The notes beneath the pieces were generated by a model. That model did not search any database. It was given only the letters and a program-made list of their open reading frames with translations, and was not told the origin of the DNA. DNA of 64,000 bases from Sandaracinaceae bacterium (GTDB lineage Bacteria > Myxococcota_A > Polyangia > Polyangiales > Houyiibacteriaceae): assembly GCA_020633055.1 (NCBI GenBank), contig JACKEJ010000006.1, positions 186,001 to 250,000 of the forward strand, given 5' to 3'. This document shows, one piece after another, positions 16,439-28,550 of this stretch. Position numbers and translations under genes: made by a program. The stretch's first letter is position 1, and the number at the start of each line of letters is the position of its first letter.

Positions 16439-16729
16439 TTACTCCTTCGCCTTGGCGCGGGCCTCGGCCAGCTCGCTCTTGGCCTTGCTGAGCTCGCGCT
16501 CCATCTTCTTCATGGAGCGCTTGATCTCACGCAGCTCCTTCTTGGTGGCCAGGTTGAGCGACTCGGCCACGGTCTCGACGCGCTCGTCGACCTGGGCCTG
16601 GACCTGCTGCCGCATCTGCAGGCCGCGCATCATGGTCTTCACCACGCGCTCGTCCTGCATGACCTTCTGCACGCGGGGGTCCTGCATGAGCTTCATGCTC
16701 TGTTCGGTGATGAGCTGCTTCCAATCCAA
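16439..16729 (-). CDS. Small coiled-coil protein, phasin-like in form
   Basis: 96 residues, almost entirely alpha-helical. After a short N-terminus (WKQLITEQSMKLMQDP) it contains repeated Met/Gln-rich helix and a long charged coiled coil (REIKRSMKKMERELSKAK). An AGGAGG ribosome-binding site overlaps the stop region of the preceding gene and supports the ATG at 16729. The form resembles phasins or PhaR-type granule proteins, and a lipase-like hydrolase follows 10 bp later. That is suggestive of a lipid or polyester granule role, but it is only an inference. Confidence 0.7.
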   Translation of the reverse strand: MDWKQLITEQSMKLMQDPRVQKVMQDERVVKTMMRGLQMRQQVQAQVDERVETVAESLNLATKKELREIKRSMKKMERELSKAKSELAEARAKAKE

Positions 16730-16738
16730 GGTGGCCTC

Positions 16739-18108
16739 CTAGCGGGTCGGACGGCGGTCGTCGTGGTGCGCGGCGCCTGGGCCAGCGGGCGACGCGTGGG
16801 GGGTCGTGTGGGCTGCTGCGACGGCCGTCTCAGCGGCGAGGCGGTCCGCGCGTCGAAGGGCACGCAGGGCGGCCCCTCGATCACCCTCTCCATACGCTCT
16901 CCGCGCTTGCTCGACAAGTAGCGCGCGGAGCGCGGAGAGCGCGCCCGGCTCCTCTCGTTCCGCTGCGCGGTCCAGCAGCTGGGCAGACAGGGCCGGGTGG
17001 CTTGCGTGGAGTGCCGCCGCCATGCGCAAGAACCCACCGTGCGGTGCGCAGGAGGTTTGCCGCACGAGCGCCTCGAGCAGCAGCGCGCCCTCGCGTGACA
17101 CCTCGAGGTCGGACGACGCGAGCGCGAGCCAGCCCGCGGCGTAGTCCGACCCACGCGCGTCCGTCCCGGCCGCCTCCGCGCGGAGCGCACGTAGCGCGAC
17201 CACGGCTTGCGCGAAGGCCTCGCGCGTGAGCAGGGCGGCGATGGCCTGGGCGGGGGTCGGGTCCGCGCGGTCCGTCAGCGCGTCGTCGTCTGGGCGCGAG
17301 CGAAAGGCGCGACGGCGCGCGAAGGCTCGCACCAGGTCGACGCTGTGTGTGCTCAGCGCCACCTCCAGGCGTTCGGCTTCGACCTCGCTCAGCTGCTCCG
17401 CGTGCTCGTCGGCGTAGCGCGCCACGAGACGCAGCGCCGTGTCGCGTTCCTGGGCGTCGAGGGTCTCGTCCTGCGCGAGGTCGGCCAGCTGGTCGATGGC
17501 CATGGCCCGCGCATAGCGGCCCCCACGGGCGAGGCGCGCGGCGGCGTCGGTCAGGGCGTGCAGGCGGTCGCCCGCTGGCGTGGGTTCAGACGCCCCGGGG
17601 GGCGCGGGCGCCCGCCGCTCGAGCGCCAACAAGCGCCGCTGGTGGCGGATCGCGGCGCGCAGTGCGTCGCCACCGCGCTCGCTGGGCGGTTGCGCTTCGG
17701 CGTCTCGGTAGGCCTCGTCCGCCGCGCCGGGCTCCACGCCGTGCAGGCAACGGCCAAGCAGGTAGAACCCCTCGGCGGATGGCGCCCGCTGCACTTCGGC
17801 CTGCGCCAGCGCCACCGCCAACCTCGGGCGGTGCTGATGGGCGAGGCGCGCGCACAGCTTCGTGAGGCGCGGCATCGACGTGCGCGCACTGGCACCGCCG
17901 ACTTCGCCGAGCAGGGTCGTGAGGCCGAGGAGCGCGGCCTCGTCGCCCAGCCTGGCGGCTGCTTCGCATGCGCTCAGCAGCGCGCTCATGCGGTCCTCTG
18001 GGTCTTGCAGCGTGAGCGCAAGCGAGCGCAGCGCCGAGCAGGCGGCGCGTGGCCCCAAGAGCCGCCCGGCCTGCTCCGCAGCGGCGATCGCCAGGCGCCC
18101 CTTGGGGG

Positions 18109-18112
<4 letters not shown>
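16739..18112 (-). CDS. Hypothetical helical-repeat protein, last gene of the Hsp70 cluster
   Basis: 457 residues, Ala/Arg/Leu-rich, with helix pairs spaced like TPR or HEAT repeats (for example LVARYADEHAEQLSEVEAE and VVALRALRAEAAG). No signal peptide or membrane segment. The ATG overlaps the stop of the Hsp70 gene by 4 bp, so production is coupled to it. I could not place it in a named family; a scaffold or client-binding partner of the Hsp70 is the natural reading of the context, not something the sequence proves. Confidence 0.7.
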
Positions 18113-20777
<2,665 letters not shown>

Positions 20778-20781
<4 letters not shown>

Positions 20782-21230
20782 GAGTAGCTTTCCTGGGGGT
20801 GTGCCCCGACGAGCACAGGGTCCGCCTCGAGGGGCGGCGCGAGGGCTGTGGCCACGGAGGGCAGAGCCGTCCCCTGCGCGCGAAGCAGCGACAGGAGCGC
20901 ACGCTCGACGGACGGTGGATCTGCGAAGTCACCCGGTGCCGGCGCGCGCGGGACGCTCTCAGCCAGCGCCACCAGCGGGTCCCTCCCTCCGGTCCCCGGT
21001 GCGGGGATGGGCGCGCGGCTCTCCGGGTGAGCGCCGAGCGCCAAGCGCACGCGTTCACGAGGGTGGCGCGTGAGCTGCTCCCACGCCGCGCGCAGCGCGT
21101 CCCGCTCCGCGTCGTCGCGCGCGTCTTCGGTCAAGTCGCGCAGGCGCTCCGTGAGGCCCAGCGGCCCCTCTTCGGGGTCGAGGTCGTAGCGTTCGAACGG
21201 GTTCTCGGGGGAGTGCTCCGGCTGGGTCAC
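20778..21230 (-). CDS. Hypothetical small protein upstream of Hsp70
   Basis: 150 residues from a GTG at 21230 with GGAG just upstream; a start at 21266 is possible but less likely. It opens with a compact helical motif, NPFERYDLDPEEGPLGLTE, then LRDLTEDARDDAERDALRAA. The size and position suggest a J-domain-like co-chaperone, yet the HPD tripeptide of J domains is missing, so I do not call it DnaJ. The stop overlaps the Hsp70 start by 4 bp. Confidence 0.65.
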
Positions 21231-21300
21231 GCAGCTCCTCCCCGCCCATCCCCCATCGGCGAGCAAGCGCCATGCGCCGCCGCGCCGTGCGCGGTGGGCC

Positions 21301-22614
21301 TCACGCCGACACCCCGCTCATCCGGTCGATGCGCTTGCGCAGGCTCACCACGCGCGGCAGCCCTGGCCACAGCTGATCCGCACGCGCCAAGTCACGCAGC
21401 GCGACTTCGAGCGCCGCGTCGCGTCCGATCACGCCCGTGCGGTCGAGGGTGTCGGTGGCGCGCTCGGCCAGCAGGTCTGCGAGGATGACGCGGGCGTTGC
21501 GGTGCGTGTCACACAGCTCGAGTGCGCGCTCCGCGTCGGTGATGCGCAGTCCCAGCGTCTTCCCCATCTCGGCGCGAAACACCAACATCTGCGCTACCAA
21601 GGAGGCGTATGGCAGCGCGGCGCGGTCCGCCGACACACGCACTGCGGCGTCGTCCACCACCGCGCGCAGCGTCTCGCACAGGTGCGAGAGAGCCTCCCAG
21701 CGTTTGGCCTTGTAGAGCGACCAGCCTGTGCCCATGGCCTTCTCCAGCGCGAAGAGCGCGATGTACCAGTCGTTTCCGGACCACGCATACAGGCGCGCTG
21801 CGTCGGCGAGGACGGCGCGTTCGGCGTCCGGACCGCGAGGATCGGCCTCTGCCTGAGCGAAACGATCCGTCAGGGTCGCGAGGCTGGCGTCCAGCGCCCG
21901 CCGGGTCAGTCGCTCCGCCTCGCGGCGAAACCGGTCGCACATCTCGTCCGTGACCGCGGCAGGAAAGGCGTGGGTGCCGACCGCGCGCAGGCGCTCGAGC
22001 CCTACGCGGGCGCTGGCGGTGTGCGCCTCCACGCCGGCCGCGAGGTGCGCCCCTTCGCGAAGGATCGGCGCGAGCGCGGCTCCCGCGATGGCTTCGTCCA
22101 GCTCGGCGCGGCTCAGCGCTCCGCCCGCGACGCGCTCCGCCAGCGCGCGCAGGTAGTCGCTCTCGCAACACAGCAACGCCCAGCAGTCGACGGACCGCAG
22201 CATCGGGCTGGGGTCGGGGCCGCGCGCCGCCTCGGCGACCGCGCCGTGGAACAGCGCGAGGTGGTGCAGCAGCCGCGGCGACCTCGCGGTCTCGGTCGAG
22301 GCGTCGAGCAGCGCGTCCAAGGCGTGCGTGTCACCCTGCCGCGCGCGGACGACCGCGTCTCGGCCCGCGCTGGTCTGGCTCAGCTCGGCGAGCAGCCCAG
22401 CGGCTCGTGCGGGCAACGCCGGTGCTTCATCGGGTGCCGCCGCGCGCCCCGTGCGCACCCGGAAAGCGCGCTCCAGCACCTGCTCGTCTTCGAGCCGCTC
22501 GAGGAGCGCACGTTCGGCGGTGCCCAGCACGTGCCTATCATTCCCAGGCGCGGCGCCGTGGTCAACGGCGCCGGCTGGACTTTGCGCGGACACGGGCTGC
22601 GATGCGGGCCGCAC
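21301..22614 (-). CDS. Hypothetical helical protein, first gene of the Hsp70 cluster
   Basis: 437 residues from a GTG at 22614; another GTG at 22530 gives 409 residues and a more typical N-terminus (LGTAERALLERLEDEQVLE). The protein is nearly all helical, cytosolic, with an aromatic-rich patch (LYAWSGNDWYIALFALEKAM). No named family recognised. It lies 70 bp upstream of the small gene that leads into the overlapping Hsp70 genes, and its helical make-up resembles that of the gene at 16739-18112. Confidence 0.62.
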   Translation of the reverse strand: MRPASQPVSAQSPAGAVDHGAAPGNDRHVLGTAERALLERLEDEQVLERAFRVRTGRAAAPDEAPALPARAAGLLAELSQTSAGRDAVVRARQGDTHALDALLDASTETARSPRLLHHLALFHGAVAEAARGPDPSPMLRSVDCWALLCCESDYLRALAERVAGGALSRAELDEAIAGAALAPILREGAHLAAGVEAHTASARVGLERLRAVGTHAFPAAVTDEMCDRFRREAERLTRRALDASLATLTDRFAQAEADPRGPDAERAVLADAARLYAWSGNDWYIALFALEKAMGTGWSLYKAKRWEALSHLCETLRAVVDDAAVRVSADRAALPYASLVAQMLVFRAEMGKTLGLRITDAERALELCDTHRNARVILADLLAERATDTLDRTGVIGRDAALEVALRDLARADQLWPGLPRVVSLRKRIDRMSGVSA

Positions 22615-22647
22615 GACGGAGCGCGACCTCCCGGGCGCGGATCAACC

Positions 22648-23817
22648 TCAGCCGAACGCGCCTGCAGCCTTCAGGGCCGCGACCTCTTCGTCGCTGAAGC
22701 CGCCTTCGCGTAGCACGTCGGCGCTGTGCTCGCCCTGCTTGGGCGCCAGCCCCGTCGCGGCGGGCGCCACGGGGGTGCGGGCTTGCTTCACCATGCTGCC
22801 CTTGTGCGTCGGCCGCTCCACCCACACGCCGCGCGCGTTGAGGTGTTCGTCCGCCATGACCTCCTCGGGGGTCAGCACCACCTCGAGGCAGCAGTCGTGC
22901 TCGTTCGAGAAGGCCTCCCACTCGTCGCGCGTGCGGCTCGCGAAGATCTCGGCCAGCTTGGCCTTCCACTCGGCTTGCTTGGGGCCCGGCATCTGAGCGC
23001 GCATGTCGAACGGGAGGCCCACACCCTCGCAGAAGGTCTGCCAGAACTTCGGTTCGAGTGCGCCCAGCGACACCGCCTGGCCGTCCTTCGTGGCGTATGT
23101 GTTGTACGGGGCCGTGCCGCCCAGCAGGACGTCCTGCCCGCGCGGCAGCTGGAAGCCGCCCACCGTCGCGCCGAAGCCCGTGTGCGCCAGGCACAGCGCG
23201 GCCTCCGTCATGGCGATGTCCACGAAGCGCCCCTCGCCCGTCCGGGCACGCGCGTGCAGCGCCGCGAGTACGCCCACAAGCGCGAAGAGCGCGCCGCCGA
23301 TGTCGGCCATCTGCACGCCGGGGGGCTGTGGCGGTCGGTCGGAGGGGCCCGTGTAGCCGAGCACGCCACCGCGCGCGAGGTAGTTCAGGTCGTGGCCGGC
23401 GCGCTGCGACAGCGGGCCGTCCTGGCCGTACCCCGTGATGGCGCAGTAGATGAGCCCGGGGTGCACCTCGCGCAGCGTCTCGTACCCCAGCCCCAGGCGG
23501 TCCATCACGCCCGGGCGGTTGCCCTCCAGCACGATGTCGTACTGGGGGAGCAGCCGCAGGAACGCCGCGCGTCCAGCCTCGGTCTTGAGGTCCAGCACCA
23601 GGCTGCGCTTCCCGCGGTTGGCCCAGTGGAAGAGGGTGCTCATGCCGTCGTCGGCGAGGGGCGGCGTGATGCGCAAGAAGTCTCCGCCGCGCGGGTCTTC
23701 GAGCTTGTCCACCTGCGCGCCGAGATCGGCGAGCACCATGGAGCAATAGGGGCCGGGGAGCAGGCGTGAGATGTCGAGCACCTTGACGCCTTCGAGCGAG
23801 CGGGATTCGTCGTTCAT
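22648..23817 (-). CDS. CaiB/BaiF CoA-transferase family protein (AMACR-like)
   Basis: 389 residues, class III CoA-transferase. Family segments: VLDISRLLPGPYCSMVLADLGAQV at the start, the loop GDFLRI, RGKRSLVLDLKTEAGR, and the catalytic Asp in ARGGHDLNY / QMADIGGAL. The N-terminal region fits alpha-methylacyl-CoA racemase-like members, which epimerise 2-methyl-branched acyl-CoAs from fatty acids or sterol side chains; formyl- or carnitine-CoA transfer is an alternative. The next gene downstream encodes an SCP2 domain, which supports a lipid or sterol role. The start ATG at 23817 matches the family N-terminus. Confidence 0.85.
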   Translation of the reverse strand: MNDESRSLEGVKVLDISRLLPGPYCSMVLADLGAQVDKLEDPRGGDFLRITPPLADDGMSTLFHWANRGKRSLVLDLKTEAGRAAFLRLLPQYDIVLEGNRPGVMDRLGLGYETLREVHPGLIYCAITGYGQDGPLSQRAGHDLNYLARGGVLGYTGPSDRPPQPPGVQMADIGGALFALVGVLAALHARARTGEGRFVDIAMTEAALCLAHTGFGATVGGFQLPRGQDVLLGGTAPYNTYATKDGQAVSLGALEPKFWQTFCEGVGLPFDMRAQMPGPKQAEWKAKLAEIFASRTRDEWEAFSNEHDCCLEVVLTPEEVMADEHLNARGVWVERPTHKGSMVKQARTPVAPAATGLAPKQGEHSADVLREGGFSDEEVAALKAAGAFG

Positions 23818-23853
23818 GAGGTCTCTTCTGGTCGGGGGGAGGGAGCGGTGGGC

Positions 23854-24177
23854 TCAGCCGATGATGGCGGGGAGCTTGATGGCGAGCATCGCGTTGCCCG
23901 TCACCTGCACCACTCCCGACGTGAAGTGGTTCATCGCGCGCGCAGGGTGGTCGCTGATCTCGCGCCATGCGTCATGGGTCATGGTCAGGATGCAGTCGGC
24001 TCCCTCGGCTTCGCCTTCGATGACGCGTGGGTCGTCCTGGAGCGCGATGGACCACGTGCCGCCCCCCTCGCCAGTGATGCGAAACACGAACGTGGCGCCG
24101 ATCTGGCGCGCGCGCTCCGGGTTCTTGGCGATGCGCTCCGGGATGTCGCGCGTGAAGGACGTGGTGGCGTCTGGCAT
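23854..24177 (-). CDS. SCP2 sterol-binding domain protein
   Basis: 107 residues, a stand-alone SCP2 fold: strands TFVFRITGEGGGTWSIAL, ADCILTMTHDAW, and the C-terminal AMNHFTSGVVQVTGNAML typical of the family. Such proteins bind acyl-CoAs, fatty acids or sterols in the cytosol. It precedes the CoA-transferase gene by 36 bp in the direction of transcription, so the two probably form an operon. GGAGCG upstream is a reasonable ribosome-binding site. Confidence 0.85.
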   Translation of the reverse strand: MPDATTSFTRDIPERIAKNPERARQIGATFVFRITGEGGGTWSIALQDDPRVIEGEAEGADCILTMTHDAWREISDHPARAMNHFTSGVVQVTGNAMLAIKLPAIIG

Positions 24178-24295
24178 GAATCGGCGCTCCTGCAGGAAGG
24201 TGGTCGCGTACCGCGGGCTCCCGTGCCTGTCAACGCACAGCCGCAGCCGTGGACTGCCGAGGGGAGAAACGTTCGGGCGTGCGTCGCGGGCCGTC

Positions 24296-24871
24296 TCAGG
24301 CGTCGTCGAGGTCGTCCGCCAGGTAACTGAGGATCACCTCGTCGAGCGACTTCTCGCTCACGAGGTCTCCGCCGAAGATCGACCCCGAGGGCTGCGGGCG
24401 ACTCGCGGGAGCGGGGGCAGCGGCGACGGCGGCCGGCTTGCGCGTGGCGGCGTAGAGGTTCTGCGGTGCCGGGCGGGAGTCGCGCGAGCCCTCGAGCTTT
24501 GCGGCGGCGGCGTCGAGCGCTGCGAAGTCGACCGGCGTGGCGGGGCTCGGGCGGGGTGCACTCGCGCTGACCCCTGCGGCCGCAGCTTCGGCCTCCTCGG
24601 CTTCGTCCCATTCGCCGTCGCGCAGGCCGATGAACATCGCCTTGTGCTGATCCTTCATCAGCTGCTTGACGAGCGTGGCGAGATCGTCGGACCCGATCAG
24701 GTGCGAGTAGGATGTCTTCTTGGACGCGACGATGCGCCCACCATCCGCAAACAGGTGCGTGATGATATGAGGACGGTTGACACCCGAGTCCTCGGTCTGG
24801 ATGTGGTACAGCTTCCCCTTGTGTCGAACGTTGGTGTTGTACCCAACTAGGGGGCTTTGGCCCTGTGCCAT
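24296..24871 (-). CDS. Conserved deltaproteobacterial/myxobacterial protein of unknown function
   Basis: 191 residues in two parts. The N-terminal ~80 residues (LVGYNTNVRHKGKLYHIQ, TEDSGVNRPHIITHLFADGG, KQLMKDQHKAMF) form a conserved domain I have seen described only as hypothetical in myxobacteria. A Pro/Ala-rich linker of ~70 residues leads to a short acidic C-terminal helix (SEKSLDEVILSYLADDLDD). No signal peptide. It diverges from the Cys-cluster gene at 24939 across an unusually AT-rich 67-bp space, a likely shared promoter region. Confidence 0.75.
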   Translation of the reverse strand: MAQGQSPLVGYNTNVRHKGKLYHIQTEDSGVNRPHIITHLFADGGRIVASKKTSYSHLIGSDDLATLVKQLMKDQHKAMFIGLRDGEWDEAEEAEAAAAGVSASAPRPSPATPVDFAALDAAAAKLEGSRDSRPAPQNLYAATRKPAAVAAAPAPASRPQPSGSIFGGDLVSEKSLDEVILSYLADDLDDA

Positions 24872-24938
24872 TCCGCCGATGCTAGACCAATTCGGTCCGC
24901 TCTATCAAATCGCAAACGAAGATTTCGCAGCACTTCGC

Positions 24939-26039
24939 ATGAAAACCGTCGATCGATCCACCCTCGAGGCCACGACACACACAGGCGCACGGGCTCCCAC
25001 GCCGGTCAAGGGGCGCACCAAGGCGCGCATCGAGCCGCTTCTCGTGCGCCCGGGCGCCCGCTACCGCTGCTTCGGCGACGGCCTGTGTTGCATGGACATC
25101 CACATGATCGGGCCCCTCGAGGAGGACGAGGTGGTGCGTGTCACCGAGTTCCTCGAAGGCTCCGCCGTCTGGGACGAGACGCAGGAGGACTACGCGCTGT
25201 GTACGGCAGCGGATGGCGGCTGCGTGTTCCTCGAGGCCGATCTCCGCTGTCGCATCCACGCGGACCACGGGCCGGAGCAAAAGCCCGAGGGGTGCCGGCG
25301 CTTCCCTATCGGGCTCACGGCCACGCCCTACGGCGGCCGCGTCACAACCGAGCACCGCTGCCCCTGTCGTACGATGGGCGATCGCCCGCCGCTCGAGCCC
25401 GAAGCGGCCGCCCCGTCGCTGTGTGACGACGATGGACACCTGTTCGAGGACCGGCGCGTCAAGCGCGTGCGTCTCACGCGCAAAGGCAAGAAGGTCTCGT
25501 TCGAAGAGTGGCTCGCGGTGGAGCGGCCGTTGCTGGCCGAGCTCCAGAAGGGCAAGGCTCCCTGGACGGTGCTGGGGGTGGACCCGTTCCCCAGGCTCAA
25601 GCGCCGCACGTGGCGCGACGTCGCGCGTGAGTTGATCGAGGGGCGCGACGGGTCCCGCTACGGTACCGCCAGCGCGTGGTTCGGCGACGCCATCCTCGTG
25701 CTGCAAGAGGGCGCGCGTCCGCGCACGCCGGGGCGGCCCTGGGCCGCAGCGTTCGATCGTGCGCAGGCACGCAGCACCACGCAGCGGCTGCCGCGGCAGG
25801 TCTATGCCGACTTCGTGGCCGACGCGATCTGGTCCCTGCGTTTCTCGGAGTTCGCGTCCTTCGACGTGGCGTGCGCCGACTGGGCCACTCGGCTGGCCAT
25901 CGCGCGTCACTGCGAGAAGCTCATCCGCGCCGAAGGCGTGAGCGCGGAGCGGGCCGCGGCGGAGGCCCTCACCATCATCGAGGTGGTGGGCGAGGCCGAG
26001 GCCTGGCGCGACGTCGTCTCCAAGCACATGCGGCCGTAG
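24939..26039 (+). CDS. YkgJ-like Cys-cluster protein
   Basis: 366 residues from the ATG at 24939; an upstream ATG at 24879 would add 20 residues. The N-terminal third carries a cysteine cluster of the YkgJ / UPF0153 kind, thought to bind zinc or an iron-sulfur cluster: CFGDGLCCMDIH, CTAADGGCVFL, LRCRIH, GCRRFPIG, HRCPC. The rest is helical and Arg-rich with no recognisable catalytic motif. Function unknown. It is convergent with the SulP-carbonic anhydrase gene. Confidence 0.72.
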   Translation: MKTVDRSTLEATTHTGARAPTPVKGRTKARIEPLLVRPGARYRCFGDGLCCMDIHMIGPLEEDEVVRVTEFLEGSAVWDETQEDYALCTAADGGCVFLEADLRCRIHADHGPEQKPEGCRRFPIGLTATPYGGRVTTEHRCPCRTMGDRPPLEPEAAAPSLCDDDGHLFEDRRVKRVRLTRKGKKVSFEEWLAVERPLLAELQKGKAPWTVLGVDPFPRLKRRTWRDVARELIEGRDGSRYGTASAWFGDAILVLQEGARPRTPGRPWAAAFDRAQARSTTQRLPRQVYADFVADAIWSLRFSEFASFDVACADWATRLAIARHCEKLIRAEGVSAERAAAEALTIIEVVGEAEAWRDVVSKHMRP

Positions 26040-26086
26040 GGAAACGTCACGCGCCACGCGCCGGGTCGCGGGCCACCCCGCGGTGC

Positions 26087-28390
26087 TCAGGTCGCCGCCG
26101 GTGGGGCGCTCGCGTCCGCCGGCTCGGCGGGGACGCCCGTGAGGAGCGCAGGCGAACCGTGCTCCTCCGACGCGTCCAGGAAGCGCACACGGCCTGTCCC
26201 GACGTCGTACATGGCGCCGACCATGATCACCCGGCCAGCGTCCAGCAGGGCGCGTACGGCGGTGCTGCGCGAGCGGATGACGTGGATGGTGCGCTCCACG
26301 TTGCGCTCGGCGTAGCCGTCGACCAGCGCGCCCTTGCGCTCGGAGTCGGCCAAGGCCTCGGGGTCGGGGTGGTCGTCGCCCATCGCGGCCTGGATCTCGT
26401 CCACCAAGACGTCGATGTGCTCGCAGTCCGTCGCCTCTGCGGCCGTCTGACCGCTCGCCCGCAGGGACACGGCCGACGTGACGGCCCCGCACTGCGTGTG
26501 GCCCATGACCACGATCAGCTTGGCGCCCGCCACCTTGCACGCGTACTCGATGCTCCCGAGCACCTTCTCGCGCGCCACGTTCCCGGCGATGCGCACCGTG
26601 AAGATGTCGCCCAGCCCCGCATCGAACACCTGCTCGACGGGCGCGCGGCTGTCGATGCAGCTCAGGATGACCGCCAGCGGGGCCTGGCCTTGCGCGGTGT
26701 GCCGCAGCTGATGCTTGAAGTCGCGCGTGAGCGAGTCGCCGCGTTGGAAGCGTTGGTTGCCCTCTTCGAGCAGCGCGAGCACGTCGCCTGGCGTCATGGC
26801 GTCGCGCACCTCGGAGGTCGAGTACGCTTCGTAGTTGATGCCGCGGTTGAGCGCCGCGTACGGGCCCTGGAAGCCTATGCCGCTGACCCCCACGCCTCGC
26901 GCGACCGCGGTGTCTTGGACGAAGTCGCGAATGAGGTCGACGATGTCCGGGTCGATGTAGTCGGTCTGGCGCGCGTCGAGCAGCAAGTGTCCACCGCTCG
27001 GGACCGCGCGCATCGCGCGCTCGAGCGCGGCGCGGTTCAAGAAGCTCACCTGGTTGGCCAGCTCGATGCGCACCACGTCGCCGCTGACGTGCTTCTCCGT
27101 GTACTGCTGCACGGGGCGCCGCAAGTTGCTCCACAGGATGAACAGGGTGGCGCCCAGCAGGCCAATCATCACGCCCACGAGCAGGTCGGTGAACACGATG
27201 AAGACGATGGTGATGATGAACGGCAGGAACTGCTGGGGACCGTCCGCCCACATCTGCCGGAACAGGGCGGGCTTGGCGAGCTTGAACCCCGTGTGCATCA
27301 GGATGGCGGCCAGGCAGGCGAGCGGGATGGTGTTCAGGACCTTGGGGATCAACAGCACGGACACGGCGAGCAACACGCCGTGCGTGAGGGTGCTCAGCTT
27401 GGTCTTCACGCCGGAGTTGATGTTGACGCTGCTGCGCACGATGACACTCGTGACCGGGATGCCACCCACCAGGCCGGCCACCATGTTGCCGAAGCCTTGG
27501 GCGATGAGCTCACGGTTCGGGGGCGAGTGTCTGCGCTCCGGGTCGATCTGGTCCACGGCGTCGAGGTTCAGAAGGGTCTCGAGGGTCGCCACGATCGCGA
27601 GGGTGACGGCGGCGAAGTAGACTGCCGAGCTCCCGAGGATGGACCAGTCCGGAAACGCCAGCAGCGAGAGGGCGTCGGAGGGGGTCTCTGCCACCGGGAC
27701 GCGCACCAGGTGGTTGCCGCCCAGGGTCCACGAGCTCCCCAGCGCGCCCAGCACCGCGTTGGCGCCGACGCCGAACACGACGACCACCAGCGCGGCCGGG
27801 AGCGGGCTGCGCTCGAGGAGCTTCACGTGTCCCCACGCCAGCAAGATGGCGAGCGACGCCACGCTGATGAGGACGGCGGCCGGGTGGATGTCGAAGAACG
27901 CCACGATCAGCTCGGTCAGCGACGTCTCGCCGTCGGGCTGCTGGAACGACATCTCGCCCTCGGGGTCGTTGTCGTGCCCCAGGATGTGCGGCACCTGCTT
28001 GAGGATCAGGATGATGCCGATGGCCGCGAGCAGCCCCTTGATGACGGCGTTTGGGAAGAACGAGGCGATGAAGCCGGCGCGCGCGAACCCGAGACCGACC
28101 TGGATGACGCCGGCGAGCACGATGGCGACCAAGAACGCCTCGAACGAGCCCAGCGTCGCGATCTGCGCGGCGACGACCGCCGTCAGGCCCGCGGCGGGGC
28201 CCGCGACGCTGGTGTGCGATCCGCTGATGGCGCCGACGACGAGGCCGCCCACGATGCCGGCCAGCAAGCCCGAAGCCAAGGGCGCGCCCGACGCGAGCGC
28301 CACCCCGAGGCACAGGGGCAGGGCCACGAGATAGACGACGGTGCCGGACACGAGGTCGCGACCTGCGAAGCGGAGAGACGGTGCGTTCAT
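26087..28390 (-). CDS. SulP-family anion transporter fused to a beta-carbonic anhydrase
   Basis: 767 residues from the ATG at 28390 (a start at 28429 is also open). Order: SulP membrane domain with 10 or more helices (LVSGTVVYLVALPLCLGVAL, GPAAGLTAVVAAQI) to ~residue 410; a STAS domain (ANQVSFLNRAALERAM, LLLDARQTDYID) to ~530; then a beta-carbonic anhydrase with Cys578-x-Asp580-x-Arg582 (CIDSR) and His631-x2-Cys634 (HTQC), the complete zinc site. The fusion couples inner-membrane bicarbonate uptake with cytosolic CO2/HCO3- interconversion, supplying for example carboxylases such as the AccD product of this window. Other SulP substrates cannot be excluded. Confidence 0.92.
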   Translation of the reverse strand: MNAPSLRFAGRDLVSGTVVYLVALPLCLGVALASGAPLASGLLAGIVGGLVVGAISGSHTSVAGPAAGLTAVVAAQIATLGSFEAFLVAIVLAGVIQVGLGFARAGFIASFFPNAVIKGLLAAIGIILILKQVPHILGHDNDPEGEMSFQQPDGETSLTELIVAFFDIHPAAVLISVASLAILLAWGHVKLLERSPLPAALVVVVFGVGANAVLGALGSSWTLGGNHLVRVPVAETPSDALSLLAFPDWSILGSSAVYFAAVTLAIVATLETLLNLDAVDQIDPERRHSPPNRELIAQGFGNMVAGLVGGIPVTSVIVRSSVNINSGVKTKLSTLTHGVLLAVSVLLIPKVLNTIPLACLAAILMHTGFKLAKPALFRQMWADGPQQFLPFIITIVFIVFTDLLVGVMIGLLGATLFILWSNLRRPVQQYTEKHVSGDVVRIELANQVSFLNRAALERAMRAVPSGGHLLLDARQTDYIDPDIVDLIRDFVQDTAVARGVGVSGIGFQGPYAALNRGINYEAYSTSEVRDAMTPGDVLALLEEGNQRFQRGDSLTRDFKHQLRHTAQGQAPLAVILSCIDSRAPVEQVFDAGLGDIFTVRIAGNVAREKVLGSIEYACKVAGAKLIVVMGHTQCGAVTSAVSLRASGQTAAEATDCEHIDVLVDEIQAAMGDDHPDPEALADSERKGALVDGYAERNVERTIHVIRSRSTAVRALLDAGRVIMVGAMYDVGTGRVRFLDASEEHGSPALLTGVPAEPADASAPPAAT

Positions 28391-28550
28391 CGGTCCTTCC
28401 CAGCGGGGGCGAGAGACCAGGGTACACACCCAGGTCGCGCGCCGCGACCGTCGATGCGCCGCTGCGCGTCGTGGTCGGGCGTGTACGCGCGGCCGTCCTC
28501 AGTGCGTCGGGGCCTTGCGTCGCTCGGGCTTCGCGCTCTAGCCTTGGCCC

